Source of the DNA: Candidatus Cloacimonadota bacterium | GTDB taxonomy: Bacteria > Cloacimonadota > Cloacimonadia > Cloacimonadales > Cloacimonadaceae | DNA: 64,000 nucleotides | Reading direction: 5' to 3' | Assembly: GCA_018433885.1 (NCBI GenBank) | Contig: JAHDQK010000014.1 | Location: forward strand, 1-64,000 | In this document: positions 27,395-35,604 of the stretch, one piece after another | Position numbering within the stretch: the stretch's first letter is position 1 | How the letters are laid out: each line of letters opens with the position of its first letter | Position numbers and translations under genes: made by a program | Notes under the pieces: model-generated | What the model was told of the DNA's origin: nothing | Database searches by the model: none | The model's input: only the letters and a program-made list of their open reading frames with translations

Positions 27395-28726
27395 CTATTG
27401 TTGCCCTTTCATCATGGATTCCAGTTGTTTCATTCCCTTGGGGCTACTCATCTTCTTCATCATCTTCTTCATGTCCTCAAATTGGCGCATCAGGCGATTA
27501 ACTTCCATTACGGGGCGTCCGCAGCCTTTGGAGATTCTCAAGCGGCGGCTGCCATTAAGTAGTTCCGGCTTTTCCCGCTCTTTTTGGGTCATAGATTGGA
27601 TGATTGCTTCCACATGTTTGAGCGCGTTATCATCAATCTTGAGGTCGGCAGGTAGTTTCGAGCCAATCCCGGGGATCATCTTGATGATAGATTCCAGCGG
27701 TCCCATCTTTTTAATGCTCTGCAGTTGTTTTAGAAAATCGTTCAGGTCGAACTGGTTCTTCATCATCCGGCGGGCAAGTTTCTCTTCTTCTTCCGCATTA
27801 AGGCTCTCTTCCGCTTTTTCGATGAGGCTTAGTACATCGCCCATACCGAGGATTCTGGAAGCCATGCGATCTGCATAAAAAACTTCCAAATCCGGGATCT
27901 TTTCGCCGGTTCCCACATAAGCGAGAGGGCGTCCGGTAACGGCTTTGATGGAGAGCGCGGCACCTCCGCGGGCGTCGCCATCCATCTTGGTGAGAATAAC
28001 GGCGTCGAACTCCAGTTTTTTATAGAACTCACTGGCTACGGTAACCGCGTCCTGACCTGTCATGGAATCTGCGACGAAGAAGATGTAATCCGGCTTCACA
28101 TGGGTTTTCAATCTGGCTACCTCATCCATCATATCGGCATCGATGTGCAGACGTCCCGCAGTATCAAATATCAGTAAATTTGTAAATGCGGAATAAGCCT
28201 GTTTGAGGGCGGATTCAGCGATGGTGACTACATCTTTGGTGTCTTCTGTTACCACAGGGATATCGATCTGGCGGCCCAGGACTTTCAGCTGTTCAATCGC
28301 AGCGGGACGATAGACATCGCAAGCCACCATCATCGGTTTGATGCCTTTCTTGCGGTACATGGCTGCCAGTTTGGCGCAGGCGGTTGTCTTTCCGGAACCT
28401 TGTAAACCCACCATCATGATCTTGGTAAGTTTGTTGTTATAGACCTTCATCTCGAAGCCCTCGGTATCCATCAGTGCGATGAGTTGTTCGTGCACGATCT
28501 TCACGATCTGCTGTCCGGGACTAAGCGATTTCATCACTTCCGCGCCAATCGCGCGTTTTTCCACTTCAGCGATGAAGTTCTTTACTATCTTGAAGTTAAC
28601 ATCCGCTTCCAGCAATGCCAAACGTATCTCACGTATGCTATCTTTGATATTCTGTTCGGTAAGATATCCGCTGCCCTTGAGGTTGCGGAAAATGGAATCT
28701 AGGCGTTCAGAAAGGCTATTGAACAT
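27395..28726 (-). CDS. ffh: Signal recognition particle protein Ffh
   Basis: 443-aa SRP54 GTPase. N domain at about 1-90, then G domain with GLQGSGKTTACAKLA (about 109-123), DTAGRLHID, TKMDGDARGGAAL, and the Met-rich M domain with MGPLESIIKMIPG and SRRLRISKGCGRPVMEVNRLMRQFEDMKKMMKKM that binds 4.5S RNA and signal peptides. Its start lies inside the end of rpe (11-nt overlap). No SRP RNA gene was found in the window. Confidence 0.96.
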   Translation of the reverse strand: MFNSLSERLDSIFRNLKGSGYLTEQNIKDSIREIRLALLEADVNFKIVKNFIAEVEKRAIGAEVMKSLSPGQQIVKIVHEQLIALMDTEGFEMKVYNNKLTKIMMVGLQGSGKTTACAKLAAMYRKKGIKPMMVACDVYRPAAIEQLKVLGRQIDIPVVTEDTKDVVTIAESALKQAYSAFTNLLIFDTAGRLHIDADMMDEVARLKTHVKPDYIFFVADSMTGQDAVTVASEFYKKLEFDAVILTKMDGDARGGAALSIKAVTGRPLAYVGTGEKIPDLEVFYADRMASRILGMGDVLSLIEKAEESLNAEEEEKLARRMMKNQFDLNDFLKQLQSIKKMGPLESIIKMIPGIGSKLPADLKIDDNALKHVEAIIQSMTQKEREKPELLNGSRRLRISKGCGRPVMEVNRLMRQFEDMKKMMKKMSSPKGMKQLESMMKGQQ

Positions 28727-29366
28727 TGATACCTCTAAGTTTGTTGATGGAATTGCTATAGTTTGCGGACGAAAAGATGTAAGAAGCGGAAACTAGGATG
28801 TCTGCTCCTGCTGAGATCAGATCTTTACAGTTGGAATCATTCACTCCGCCATCCACTTCAATCTTGAGCTGCGGGTAATCCGCCTTAAGCGAGCTAAGCT
28901 GCCTGATTTTCGCAATTGCTCCCGGGATGAACTTCTGCGCGGAATATCCCGGATTCACGCTCATCACCAGCACAAAATCCAGCTCGGGAAGAATATCATG
29001 CAAAGTAGAAACGGGGGTGGCGGGATTGAGCGCAATCCCGGCTTTGACACCTAATGATTTGATCTTTTGTACTAAACGATGGCTGTGGAACACCGTTTCT
29101 TGGTGAAACGAAATCCAACCCACACCAAGCTCTGCTAGGGCATCAACGTAATCCTGGGGATTGGTGACCATTAGATGCGCATCCAGAGGTTTGTCGCTTA
29201 TTCTGTGGACGGTGGATACGATGGGAAAGCCGAAGCTGAGATTGGGCACATAATGGCCATCCATCAAATCAAGATGGAGGATATCTGCAGAATCCAGCGC
29301 ATCTATTTCTTCTTTAAGGCGCGAAAAATCTGCGGAGAGGACGGATGCAGCGATCTGAACACTCAT
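28716..29366 (-). CDS. rpe: Ribulose-phosphate 3-epimerase
   Basis: 216-aa TIM barrel that interconverts ribulose-5-P and xylulose-5-P. Begins VQIAASVLSADFSRLKEEI and has HLDLMDGHYVPNLSFGFPIV (metal-binding His and Asp), DAHLMV and EVDGGVN. It overlaps the dciA-like gene by 4 nt (ATGA) and ffh by 11 nt. Confidence 0.95.
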   Translation of the reverse strand: MSVQIAASVLSADFSRLKEEIDALDSADILHLDLMDGHYVPNLSFGFPIVSTVHRISDKPLDAHLMVTNPQDYVDALAELGVGWISFHQETVFHSHRLVQKIKSLGVKAGIALNPATPVSTLHDILPELDFVLVMSVNPGYSAQKFIPGAIAKIRQLSSLKADYPQLKIEVDGGVNDSNCKDLISAGADILVSASYIFSSANYSNSINKLRGINVQ

Positions 29367-29665
29367 TTCTTTCTCTTTTTGGGGCTGTTTATGATGAAGA
29401 TGATATCGTCAAGTTCTTCGCCATATTGACGGTACTTGGCAAGAATATCCTGTTTGAGCAGAACCAGCTCTTGCATCCAAGTGCTATTCTGAACCCCCAC
29501 GAAGAGAACTTTGTTTTCCAGCTTGAGCGGATATGATCGCTCTGCCAATAGTTCTCCCACTATGCGTTTCCAGCTCAGGCAAACACTTACAAAGCGGGAA
29601 TACTTCTCCCCTGCCAACCTGTAAATGAGGTTCTGAAAGCAGTTGTCCGCCAGGATAAATGCCAT
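29363..29665 (-). CDS. DUF721/DciA-like protein
   Basis: 100 aa. The pattern FVSVCLSWKRIVGELLAERSYPLKLENKVLFVGVQNSTWMQELVLLKQDIL matches the DUF721/DciA domain (W-x-x-I/V-V-G ... L-x-V-x-V-x-x-S-x-W-x-x-E-L). DciA is the ancestral loader of replicative helicase DnaB, so that role is possible. It is the first gene of the dciA-rpe-ffh unit and follows a terminator. Confidence 0.75.
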   Translation of the reverse strand: MAFILADNCFQNLIYRLAGEKYSRFVSVCLSWKRIVGELLAERSYPLKLENKVLFVGVQNSTWMQELVLLKQDILAKYRQYGEELDDIIFIINSPKKRKK

Positions 29666-29677
29666 TTACAAAGAAAA

Positions 29678-29716
29678 CGCGGGAACATCGCCCAAATATG
29701 GCAACAAGCTCCCGCG
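29678..29716 (-). terminator. Terminator downstream of the ribosomal-protein unit
   Basis: On the minus strand a 7-bp CGCGGGA/TCCCGCG stem (arms at plus 29710-29716 and 29678-29684) is followed by TTTTCTTTG. It separates the upstream ispE-to-membrane-protein unit from dciA-rpe-ffh. Confidence 0.65.
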
Positions 29717-29726
29717 TGATATATGT

Positions 29727-30302
29727 CTATTCTTGGTTGAAGAAAAGGCCAAAGGCGTTGTATGCCAAGATCAACACTGCCATCGCAACATAGTAAACGG
29801 AACCAATTCCCATGGTCGTGCTATCCACTTGGGAGGTAAGCAAACCGGGAATCATCGAAGCTACGATGAACACTATGTACCCAATGGCACGGTTGGCAAA
29901 GGTGTTTCCTTTGCGATTGATCAGAACCACAGTAGCCAAAACCATCGCGATGAAAAGAACGCTTAGCCCCAGCATCATGGGAACAACAAGGCCGATACTC
30001 ATTTCATCCGGCAAATTGATCACATTGGAACGCAACGCAATAAACAGCGGTGCGACTATTGCCAAAAGCATCAAAACCGCTGCCAATACCTTTCTGAATA
30101 TTGTGTTAGAACTCCGTGTAACTTCGAAGTGACGCTGGTTGTTTCTCAGAGTGAGATACACTACCAAGCTAATCACCAAGAAGAATACGGCATAGGCAAG
30201 CATCATCACAGGGCGTCCGGTGATCATCCCCATCGTGGAAAGAATCGCGATGAAGAACACCAGCCCGGCTATCTGCTTGATCTTGAATAAAGTATCATGC
30301 AT
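29727..30302 (-). CDS. Multi-spanning membrane protein of unknown function
   Basis: 191 aa with about six hydrophobic segments in three pairs (GLVFFIAILSTMGMI, VMMLAYAVFFLVISLVVYLTL, VLAAVLMLLAIVAPLFIAL, GLVVPMMLGLSVLFIAMVLATVVLI, AIGYIVFIVASMIPGLL, YYVAMAVLILAYNAFGLFF). There are no recognisable motifs. It lies 17 nt after rplI at the end of the operon. Confidence 0.7.
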   Translation of the reverse strand: MHDTLFKIKQIAGLVFFIAILSTMGMITGRPVMMLAYAVFFLVISLVVYLTLRNNQRHFEVTRSSNTIFRKVLAAVLMLLAIVAPLFIALRSNVINLPDEMSIGLVVPMMLGLSVLFIAMVLATVVLINRKGNTFANRAIGYIVFIVASMIPGLLTSQVDSTTMGIGSVYYVAMAVLILAYNAFGLFFNQE

Positions 30303-30319
30303 GGGAACCTCCCGGAAAT

Positions 30320-30769
30320 TTATTCAGCTTCTGCCTGTACCACAAAGTTCACTGAAGTGGCTACATCTTTGTATAGCCGGATCGGAACGCTGTGTTCTCC
30401 CAATTCCTTGATATGATGTTCCATTTGCACGGTGGAACGATGAATATCAACTCCCATTTCCTTGAGAGCGTGAACGATATCGTTCTCCGAAACTGAGCCG
30501 AACATGCTTTGGTTTTCATCCACTTTGCGGACGAAGGTCAGATTAATAGAAGCGATTTTTTCGGCAAGGACTTTTAATTCAGCTACTTTCTTTTCTTCGG
30601 CTACTTTCAGTTCTTCCTGGATGTTGCCGAGGCGTTTCATGTTGTATGGGGTGGCGTATAGCGCGTAATCGCGGGGGATCAGATAGTTTCTGGCATAGCC
30701 CCGTTTTACGTTTACCACTTCGCCTCTGTTGCCCAATTTGTCTATGTTTTCGAGCAAAATTACTTTCAT
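30320..30769 (-). CDS. rplI: 50S ribosomal protein L9
   Basis: 149 aa beginning MKVILLENIDKLGNRGEVVNVKRGYARNYL, the universal L9 N-terminus. The start at 30769 has a GGAGGAAA site; an in-frame ATG 13 codons upstream lies within the previous gene. The second domain (HIKELGEHSVPIRLYKDV) is present. Confidence 0.97.
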   Translation of the reverse strand: MKVILLENIDKLGNRGEVVNVKRGYARNYLIPRDYALYATPYNMKRLGNIQEELKVAEEKKVAELKVLAEKIASINLTFVRKVDENQSMFGSVSENDIVHALKEMGVDIHRSTVQMEHHIKELGEHSVPIRLYKDVATSVNFVVQAEAE

Positions 30770-31602
30770 GCGGTATTTCCTCCACGCGTTTTGGTGCTGC
30801 TCATCCAACTATCGGCAAAACCGATCAAGGTGAGCGGAATAAAAGCATAAATCGATACAATTAGCATGATGATGCTTTTGATGATATTGTTACTTACTAC
30901 TCTGGAAAGTAGCTCCCAAGCTAGGAAAAAACCCTGGATCAAGGGAACCGTACAGAGCAGAAATAGTGTGTTGACAAAGATAATCCTAGTGTGTTCAAAT
31001 AAATACAAAGGCAATGACGCCAAGATCAACAGGTTGTAGAATACAGAGAACTTGATGTTCGCCGCTTCCAGAGGAATGTGGATCGTCCGATGGAAGATCA
31101 CGAAGCCCAAGAACAGGGCAAAGATCTGTCCAATCCCCCAAAAAGCAGGCATCACAAGCTGCCATAAACGGGAAGTGATCTGCATGTATTCTTCATCTAT
31201 GAAACCCGGCATCTGCGTCTGTATCATTGCCATACCTTCCTCATAAGCGGCCTTCAACGCTGGCTGATAGATATACATCCTCGCCAGCGAATAGGCGATT
31301 ATCACCAATATCCCAGCTAGCAAGGCTTCACTGAGAACTTGGTTGCGCCTTAGCGTGAGCAAGAACACATAGGCAACAAGACCCACTCCAAAGATGGCAT
31401 CACTTGCCAAGAGTGCGGTATTGCCGCGTTGTCCATCGATCAGCAGAACGGTTATCGGCATCACAAAGAAGAGAAATAAAACTCTTTGCGGAGATACCAA
31501 TGCCGGCCCTAACGCTTTGGCACTGAAATACATCACCATCAACATGCCCAAGAACGGACTCAATATCGATAGTGTGCCGCTCAGGAAAGGCAAAATGAAC
31601 AT
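30766..31602 (-). CDS. YybS-like (DUF2232) membrane protein
   Basis: 278 aa with about eight hydrophobic helices and a polar loop around residues 118-145 (QPALKAAYEEGMAMIQTQMPGFIDEEY). Its position between rpsR and rplI is exactly that of yybS in many Bacillota, and the overall layout fits the DUF2232 family. Function is unknown. It overlaps the rplI start by 4 nt. Confidence 0.7.
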   Translation of the reverse strand: MFILPFLSGTLSILSPFLGMLMVMYFSAKALGPALVSPQRVLFLFFVMPITVLLIDGQRGNTALLASDAIFGVGLVAYVFLLTLRRNQVLSEALLAGILVIIAYSLARMYIYQPALKAAYEEGMAMIQTQMPGFIDEEYMQITSRLWQLVMPAFWGIGQIFALFLGFVIFHRTIHIPLEAANIKFSVFYNLLILASLPLYLFEHTRIIFVNTLFLLCTVPLIQGFFLAWELLSRVVSNNIIKSIIMLIVSIYAFIPLTLIGFADSWMSSTKTRGGNTA

Positions 31603-31605
31603 AGA

Positions 31606-31842
31606 CTATTCTACGACGTAAGGGATCAGGGCCATCTGACGGGCGCGTTTGATCTCGGTGGTAAGCTTGCGCTGGTGTTTTGCGCAGGTACCGGTGAGTC
31701 TTGCGGCTTCGATCTTGCCCACATCCGAGGTGTATTGACGCATCAGGTCGAGATTCTTGTAGTCTATTACAAGGTCGGAATTGGCACAGAACTTACAGTA
31801 TTTCCGGCGGGTGAACTTTTTCTTTCTATCGCTGAAATTCAT
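31606..31842 (-). CDS. rpsR: 30S ribosomal protein S18
   Basis: 78 aa. It contains [64 protein letters not shown], typical of S18. The Cys-x2-Cys and a third Cys suggest the zinc-binding form. It lies 10 nt after ssb. Confidence 0.97.
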   Translation of the reverse strand: MNFSDRKKKFTRRKYCKFCANSDLVIDYKNLDLMRQYTSDVGKIEAARLTGTCAKHQRKLTTEIKRARQMALIPYVVE

Positions 31843-31851
31843 TGGTTTCTC

Positions 31852-32298
31852 CTAAAATGGGACATCGTCATTGGTAGATTTTGCCATCGGTGCATGCTCT
31901 TCCGGGGGAAGCGGCACATCAGAATCGTGGCGGGGAGCTTCGCCGTCGCGAGGCGGCCATTCTAAAAAATGCACTTGTTCAATATTGACTTCGGTGCTCT
32001 TACGGTTTTGATTGTTCTGATCAGTCCAGTTTCTGGTATCCAGACGACCTTCAATAAGGATCGCAGAGCCTTTGTGAGCAGTATTGGCAATCACTTCGGC
32101 GGTCTTATTCCACGCTACGCAATCGATCCAACTGGTCACAGTCTGCCATTGATCGGAATCATCTTTATAAGACCTATCCGAAGCCAACGTAAGCCTTAAC
32201 ACTGGAGTACCTTTGGGGGTGAATTTAAGCTCCAGCTCGTTCGCTATCCGCCCTGTGCAGATGAACTTATTGAATCTGGGTAACTTTAAATCTGCCAT
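31852..32298 (-). CDS. ssb: Single-stranded DNA-binding protein
   Basis: 148 aa. The N-terminal OB fold (FNKFICTGRIANELELKFTPKGTPVLRLTLASDR, then DCVAWNKTAEVIANTAHKGSAILIEGRLDTRNW) occupies about residues 8-110. The acidic tail ends DDVPF, the conserved partner-binding tip. It sits in the rpsF-ssb-rpsR arrangement. Confidence 0.97.
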   Translation of the reverse strand: MADLKLPRFNKFICTGRIANELELKFTPKGTPVLRLTLASDRSYKDDSDQWQTVTSWIDCVAWNKTAEVIANTAHKGSAILIEGRLDTRNWTDQNNQNRKSTEVNIEQVHFLEWPPRDGEAPRHDSDVPLPPEEHAPMAKSTNDDVPF

Positions 32299-32307
32299 TG
32301 ATCCCTC

Positions 32308-32601
32308 CTATTTCTCGTCGCGAGCGACGAACATGTGGCGGATCATGTTTTCATTGATGTTGAACAGCTGTTTAACGGCTTTCACTGAGAGGCTATCCAT
32401 CTTCATGTAGTTCACGTAGTAATACGCTTCCAGGTGCTTGTCGATGGGATACGCAAGCAGGCGTTTTCCCCAAGCATCTGTCTTGATGATTTCAGCACCT
32501 GCTTCGCGCAGAGTATTCAGAATCGCCTCATTGGCAGCATCTGCTTTGTCTGCAACAAGCTTGGGGGTGAACATCACCATGAGTTCGTAATCCTTAATCA
32601 T
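32308..32601 (-). CDS. rpsF: 30S ribosomal protein S6
   Basis: 97 aa from the ATG at 32601, giving MIKDYELMVMFTPK; GGAGGAAA precedes it. A further upstream start would extend into pth and is rejected. Contains AWGKRLLAYPIDKHLEAYYYVNY, the S6 signature. Confidence 0.97.
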   Translation of the reverse strand: MIKDYELMVMFTPKLVADKADAANEAILNTLREAGAEIIKTDAWGKRLLAYPIDKHLEAYYYVNYMKMDSLSVKAVKQLFNINENMIRHMFVARDEK

Positions 32602-33197
32602 CCTTTTTCCTCCTTTGGACTTGTGATTCCGATGTTCTTGCCATCGGAATAGGATTTTTTCCATGTACTGTATTCGTTTAAAACTGTCTTGAAATCTGAT
32701 CGGACAAAAGCATCAACAAAGCGGCATACTAGATCAAGGGTATCATCGTATTCGGTAAATTCATCTGGCTCAAACTCGTCTAGTACATACTTCTCTGCGG
32801 GAAACACAGGGTGTCTGCCGATCCCAATGCGGATACGCTTGATATCTGCAGGAGGCAAAACCTCGAAGAGAGATTTCAATCCATTGTGCCCTCCATCTCC
32901 CCCGCCAGACCGCACTCTCAGTTGAGCACGAGGCAGTTCGATGTCGTCGTGTAACACCATGGTTTCTTCTATCTTCCATTTCAGCATAGCCGCTTTTAAA
33001 GCATTTCCGGATAGATTCATATATGTCCTGGGCTTGATCGCGACAGCCTGACGAAACACACAATAATCAAAGAACTCACTGCGGCTAAAGTTCAGATTAT
33101 GGCACTCTGCCCATCTGTCCATAGCGATGAATCCTATGTTGTGTCTCGTTTTCAGATAGCGCGGGGGATAATTCCCCAAAGCCAGGATTAGTTTCAT
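32598..33197 (-). CDS. pth: Peptidyl-tRNA hydrolase
   Basis: 199 aa; recycles peptidyl-tRNA. MKLILALGNYPPRYLKTRHNIGFIAMDRWA includes the catalytic His of the TRHNIG motif (an unusual GNYPPRY replaces the common GNPGxxY), FRQAVAIKPRTYMNLSGNAL, and the second signature LHDDIELPRAQLRVRSGGGDGGHNGLKS. The start overlaps no other gene and rplY precedes it, the classical rplY-pth pair. Confidence 0.94.
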   Translation of the reverse strand: MKLILALGNYPPRYLKTRHNIGFIAMDRWAECHNLNFSRSEFFDYCVFRQAVAIKPRTYMNLSGNALKAAMLKWKIEETMVLHDDIELPRAQLRVRSGGGDGGHNGLKSLFEVLPPADIKRIRIGIGRHPVFPAEKYVLDEFEPDEFTEYDDTLDLVCRFVDAFVRSDFKTVLNEYSTWKKSYSDGKNIGITSPKEEKG

Positions 33198-33207
33198 TTA
33201 CAGTTTT

Positions 33208-33807
33208 CTATGCTTCTTCTTTTTCGGCAGAAGCTTCTGCAGGAGTCTCAGGCGCAGCGGTGCTCTTTGCATGCATTACGACCAGCGCGACTTCATCGGC
33301 ATCTTTGTAACTCCAGGAACCCTGTGGGAGATCCTTGATGTGCTTGGTATCGCCAACTTTAAGGTCGGTAACGTCCAATTCCAAACCATCGGGAATATCT
33401 GTGGTTTTACAGACAACTTTCACGGTACGCTGTATGATATCCATGAAACCACCTTCTTTGAGGCCGCTGGCTTCGCCGACGTAGTTCACCGGAATATCAA
33501 GTTCGATGGTACTATCTTTATCCAGAACCATGAAATCCAGATGCAGGAAGTTTCTGCGAACGGGATGGATCTGTTTGTCTTTCAAGACAGTGTGATACTT
33601 TTTGCCTTCCAGATTTATCTCGTAGAAGGCCAGTTCCTTGAAACTCTGCTTATAGCATTTCAAGAATTCATTGGAATTGACGGACAGCTTTTGAGCTTCC
33701 ATTCCGCCACCATAGATAACCGCCGGAATCAGACCCGAGTTACGGAGCTGAGTGAGGTCGCTTTTCTTCTTGGTATTTCTGGGTTCTGTGTTTAGAGTAA
33801 ATATCAT
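33208..33807 (-). CDS. rplY: 50S ribosomal protein L25/general stress protein Ctc
   Basis: 199 aa. Two-domain CTC-type L25: LNTEPRNTKKKSDLTQLRNSGLIPAVIYGGG (5S rRNA-binding domain) then an L25 beta domain with IPVNYVGEASGLKEGG. The tail is Ala/Glu-rich. It lies between prs and pth, as in many bacteria. Confidence 0.94.
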   Translation of the reverse strand: MIFTLNTEPRNTKKKSDLTQLRNSGLIPAVIYGGGMEAQKLSVNSNEFLKCYKQSFKELAFYEINLEGKKYHTVLKDKQIHPVRRNFLHLDFMVLDKDSTIELDIPVNYVGEASGLKEGGFMDIIQRTVKVVCKTTDIPDGLELDVTDLKVGDTKHIKDLPQGSWSYKDADEVALVVMHAKSTAAPETPAEASAEKEEA

Positions 33808-33826
33808 TTATTCCTCCATTTATTTA

Positions 33827-34774
33827 CTATCTGAATAACAGGCTGATGGACTCTCCAATGTGGATTTTCTTGATGGCGATAGCCAGCATTTCCGCGATGG
33901 AGAGTTGCACGATCTTCTTACAAGATCTTTTTTCTTCGTTCAACATAATCGTATTGGTAACAAACAGCTTTTCGATGGGTGATGCTTCCAAAGAGCTTAC
34001 CGCTTTACCGGAAAGAACTCCGTGAGTGCAAGCAGCGAATATCTTCTTTGCACCTTGTTCTTGCAATACCTTAGCCACCTTGATCAGGCTACCGCCGGTA
34101 TCTATAATGTCGTCGTACAGGATGGCGGTTTTTCCGCAGACATCTCCGATGATATTGAGAAGTTCGGTCTGATCATTGTTCCCGCTACGACGTTTATCTC
34201 CAATAGCCAGGGAGCAATTGAGTCTTTTTGCCAGAGCTCTGGCGCGGTTGGCACCTCCGGAATCCGGCGAGACCACAACGATATCTTCCATCTGCATGAT
34301 GCTTTTAAAATAGCGTGCGAAAGACGGGATCGCATAAAGGTGATCCACTGGAATATTGAAGAAACCCTGGATCTGGTCTGCATGAAGATCCACCGTCACT
34401 ACTCTGTCTGCACCTGCGACAGTGATCAGATCTGCCACCAGCTTGGCCGTGATCGGCACTCTGGGTTGATCTTTCTTATCGCTACGGGCATAGGCGTAAT
34501 ATGGTATCACACAATTGATGCGATGCGCACTCGCCCGTTTAAGGGCATCGATCATGATCAACAGATCCATGAGGTTATCATTTACGGGATAACTCGTGGG
34601 TTGAATGATGAACACATCCGCGTCGCGCACATTATCGTTTATCTTCACGAAGGATTCGTCGTTCGAAAACTTGAACAGGTCGATATCGCCCAGCGGGATG
34701 CCTGCATGTCTTGCCACTTCCTCTGCCAAAGGTCGGTTGGCATTCCCTGTGATGATCTTCAATTTGGAAAACAT
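33827..34774 (-). CDS. prs: Ribose-phosphate pyrophosphokinase
   Basis: 315 aa; makes PRPP from ribose-5-P and ATP. Visible are FSNDESFVKINDNVRDADVFIIQ, PYYAYARSDKK, VDLHADQIQGFFNIPVDHLYA and the PRPP loop AILYDDIIDTGGSL. It overlaps the end of ispE by 16 nt. Confidence 0.96.
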   Translation of the reverse strand: MFSKLKIITGNANRPLAEEVARHAGIPLGDIDLFKFSNDESFVKINDNVRDADVFIIQPTSYPVNDNLMDLLIMIDALKRASAHRINCVIPYYAYARSDKKDQPRVPITAKLVADLITVAGADRVVTVDLHADQIQGFFNIPVDHLYAIPSFARYFKSIMQMEDIVVVSPDSGGANRARALAKRLNCSLAIGDKRRSGNNDQTELLNIIGDVCGKTAILYDDIIDTGGSLIKVAKVLQEQGAKKIFAACTHGVLSGKAVSSLEASPIEKLFVTNTIMLNEEKRSCKKIVQLSIAEMLAIAIKKIHIGESISLLFR

Positions 34775-35604
34775 CTTTGGTACTCTCTTCGTGATATTGT
34801 TCTGGTGTGATGGGTGTAGAAACCCGTTTTTACAAAGTATGCTTCAGCTTCCGAAGCACTCTTTGCGTTATCAAAAATTCCAAAGCAGGTGGATCCACTA
34901 CCGCTTAACATACTTTTCATTGCACCCAGTTCATCAAGTTTTGAAAGCAGACGGTCCACTTCGGGATACATTGCTCTCACTGCATGCTCAAGTCTGTTAA
35001 ACATCGTAGCAACAGGGTTTTGGGGATCAAATCGCTTTGACTCGCCTGGAGCCGGGAGCTCCAAAGCGCCGTAAGCTGATCCGGCAGATATTGCTATGCC
35101 GGGGTTCACCAACAAGATGTTATCTATCAGGATATCATCCATTGGCGAGATCCTTTCGCCTCTGTTTTCACCAAGGGCAGTACCACCGGTTAGAAAGAAA
35201 TTGATATCGCTACCGAACATGGCGGCGATACGTTCTCTCTCCGGCGGGTCCAGATTCAGTTGCCAAAGCTTATCCAGGGCTACGATCGCATTCGCGGCGT
35301 TAGAGCTACCTCCACCTAACCCAGCTGCAATGGGGATTCTCTTATCCAGATAAATCTCCACTCCCGCCTGTGCCTCATATTCGTTTTGCAAATAATTGGC
35401 AATTCGGTAGATAAGGTTAGCTTGCCCACTTAAAGCGGCAACTGAGGACCACACTATTATGCGCCCCTTTTCTGTCAAAGCATATTTGATCTCATCAAAA
35501 AGGTCAATACCGCTAAGTACGGTATTGACCTGATGATATCCGCCGGGAAGGCGACCCAGCACCTCAAGAAAGAGATTTATTTTTGCGTAGGAAGCGATTA
35601 ACAT
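34759..35604 (-). CDS. ispE: 4-diphosphocytidyl-2-C-methyl-D-erythritol kinase
   Basis: 281-aa GHMP kinase of the MEP isoprenoid pathway. MLIASYAKINLFLEVLGRLPGGYHQVNTVL is the typical N-terminus, so the ATG at 35604 is chosen over one 11 codons upstream. The ATP loop is PIAAGLGGGSSNAANAI, and the C-terminal MLSGSGSTCFGIFD motif is present. The first 41 nt overlap the end of the BY-kinase gene in another frame. Confidence 0.94.
   Translation of the reverse strand: MLIASYAKINLFLEVLGRLPGGYHQVNTVLSGIDLFDEIKYALTEKGRIIVWSSVAALSGQANLIYRIANYLQNEYEAQAGVEIYLDKRIPIAAGLGGGSSNAANAIVALDKLWQLNLDPPERERIAAMFGSDINFFLTGGTALGENRGERISPMDDILIDNILLVNPGIAISAGSAYGALELPAPGESKRFDPQNPVATMFNRLEHAVRAMYPEVDRLLSKLDELGAMKSMLSGSGSTCFGIFDNAKSASEAEAYFVKTGFYTHHTRTISRREYQRCFPN

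Noticed and set aside
27241-27501. 86-codon plus-strand frame entering the ffh 3' end
   Set aside because: No SD, low-complexity Ser-rich end derived from the ffh complement; no known family.
34022-34810. 262-codon plus-strand frame opposite prs
   Set aside because: Complement of the prs gene, which has all PRPP synthase motifs.
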